Virus record (IMG/VR): IMGVR_UViG_3300042731_004594
Span: 1-20,886 of that record
Strand: one strand, 5' to 3'
Length of the DNA stretch: 20,886 bases
From: a virus
Shown here: one piece after another, positions 20,830 to 20,886 of the stretch
How the letters are laid out: the number at the start of each line of letters is the position of its first letter
Numbering within the stretch: position 1 is the first letter of the stretch
Translations under genes and position numbers: made by a program
Notes under the pieces: generated by a model
The model's database searches: none
What the model was told of the DNA's origin: nothing
Seen by the model: only the letters and a program-made list of their open reading frames with translations

Positions 20830-20886
20830 ATGATTAAAAAGTTATATTATATTCCAAAACTATCCGATTTAGACAAGTATGTTGAC
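20830..20886 (+). CDS. hypothetical protein, N-terminal fragment (runs off window)
   Basis: An ATG after the poly-G/CGGAAA ribosome region opens a frame of 19 codons (MIKKLYYIPKLSDLDKYVD) that continues past the window end. The spacing from the previous stop and the G-rich ribosome site match the other small genes here. There is too little sequence to assign a function. Confidence 0.55.
   Translation, partial: MIKKLYYIPKLSDLDKYVD

Noticed and set aside
1-20886. tRNA or rRNA genes, integrase or attachment sites.
   Set aside because: I saw no cloverleaf-like segment, rRNA-like sequence, integrase motif or attachment-type direct repeat in this window.

Overview
This window looks like a stretch of a very AT-rich tailed-phage genome with a long non-contractile (siphovirus-type) tail. 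It could be a free phage or a prophage. The gene order (head closure, gp10-type tail completion, tail terminator, tail tube, frameshifting chaperone pair, tape measure, tail-tip proteins, gpL-like, gpJ-like hub) follows the lambda-type morphogenesis plan. That plan is usually seen in phages of Gram-negative-type hosts, but the host cannot be named from the sequence. All genes are on the + strand. TAA, TAG and TGA all act as stops, so I see no genetic-code reassignment.

Layout. 1-1464: end of the head/neck module (a possible partial membrane ORF, a head-closure-like protein, an HK97 gp10-like protein, a small unknown, a tail terminator), with overlapping start/stop codons. 1483-6267: a small repeat protein, the major tail (tube) protein, a gpG/gpGT chaperone pair with a clear -1 frameshift signal, and the tape measure protein. 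6332-8052: a Gp80-like virion protein with visibly higher GC, and a glycosyltransferase-methyltransferase fusion. 8087-18966: a large tail-tip/adhesin block made of a 999-aa multidomain adhesin, a 758-aa tip protein, a gpL-like Fe-S protein, an N-terminal hub fragment, a GNAT-like acetyltransferase and a 1320-aa gpJ-like hub. 18967-20886: a different kind of region with a GC-richer spacer containing small hairpins, two near-identical sigma70-type promoters, inverted repeats in the leaders, and a series of small genes with strong Shine-Dalgarno sequences. These include tiny membrane proteins, an HExxH metallopeptidase-like protein and a Cys-rich protein.

The most unusual feature is modular sharing among the virion genes. 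A 20-residue Ser/Gly-rich repeat (roughly LxGxIxSxSxLSGxL) occurs as a long array in the adhesin. It recurs in the small protein at 1483, the tip protein at 11088 and the hub at 15004, as a single unit on the C-terminus of the major tail protein, and possibly at the N-terminus of the gpL-like protein. A second module, a jelly-roll-like domain of about 160 residues, occurs four times: once in the tip protein and three times in the hub, where two copies sit as insertions inside the conserved gpJ scaffold. A diverged second copy of the tail terminator is fused to the C-terminus of the adhesin. I infer a tail surface assembled by shuffling a small set of exchangeable modules. The glycosyltransferase and acetyltransferase genes nested among these genes may modify them, but this is unproven.
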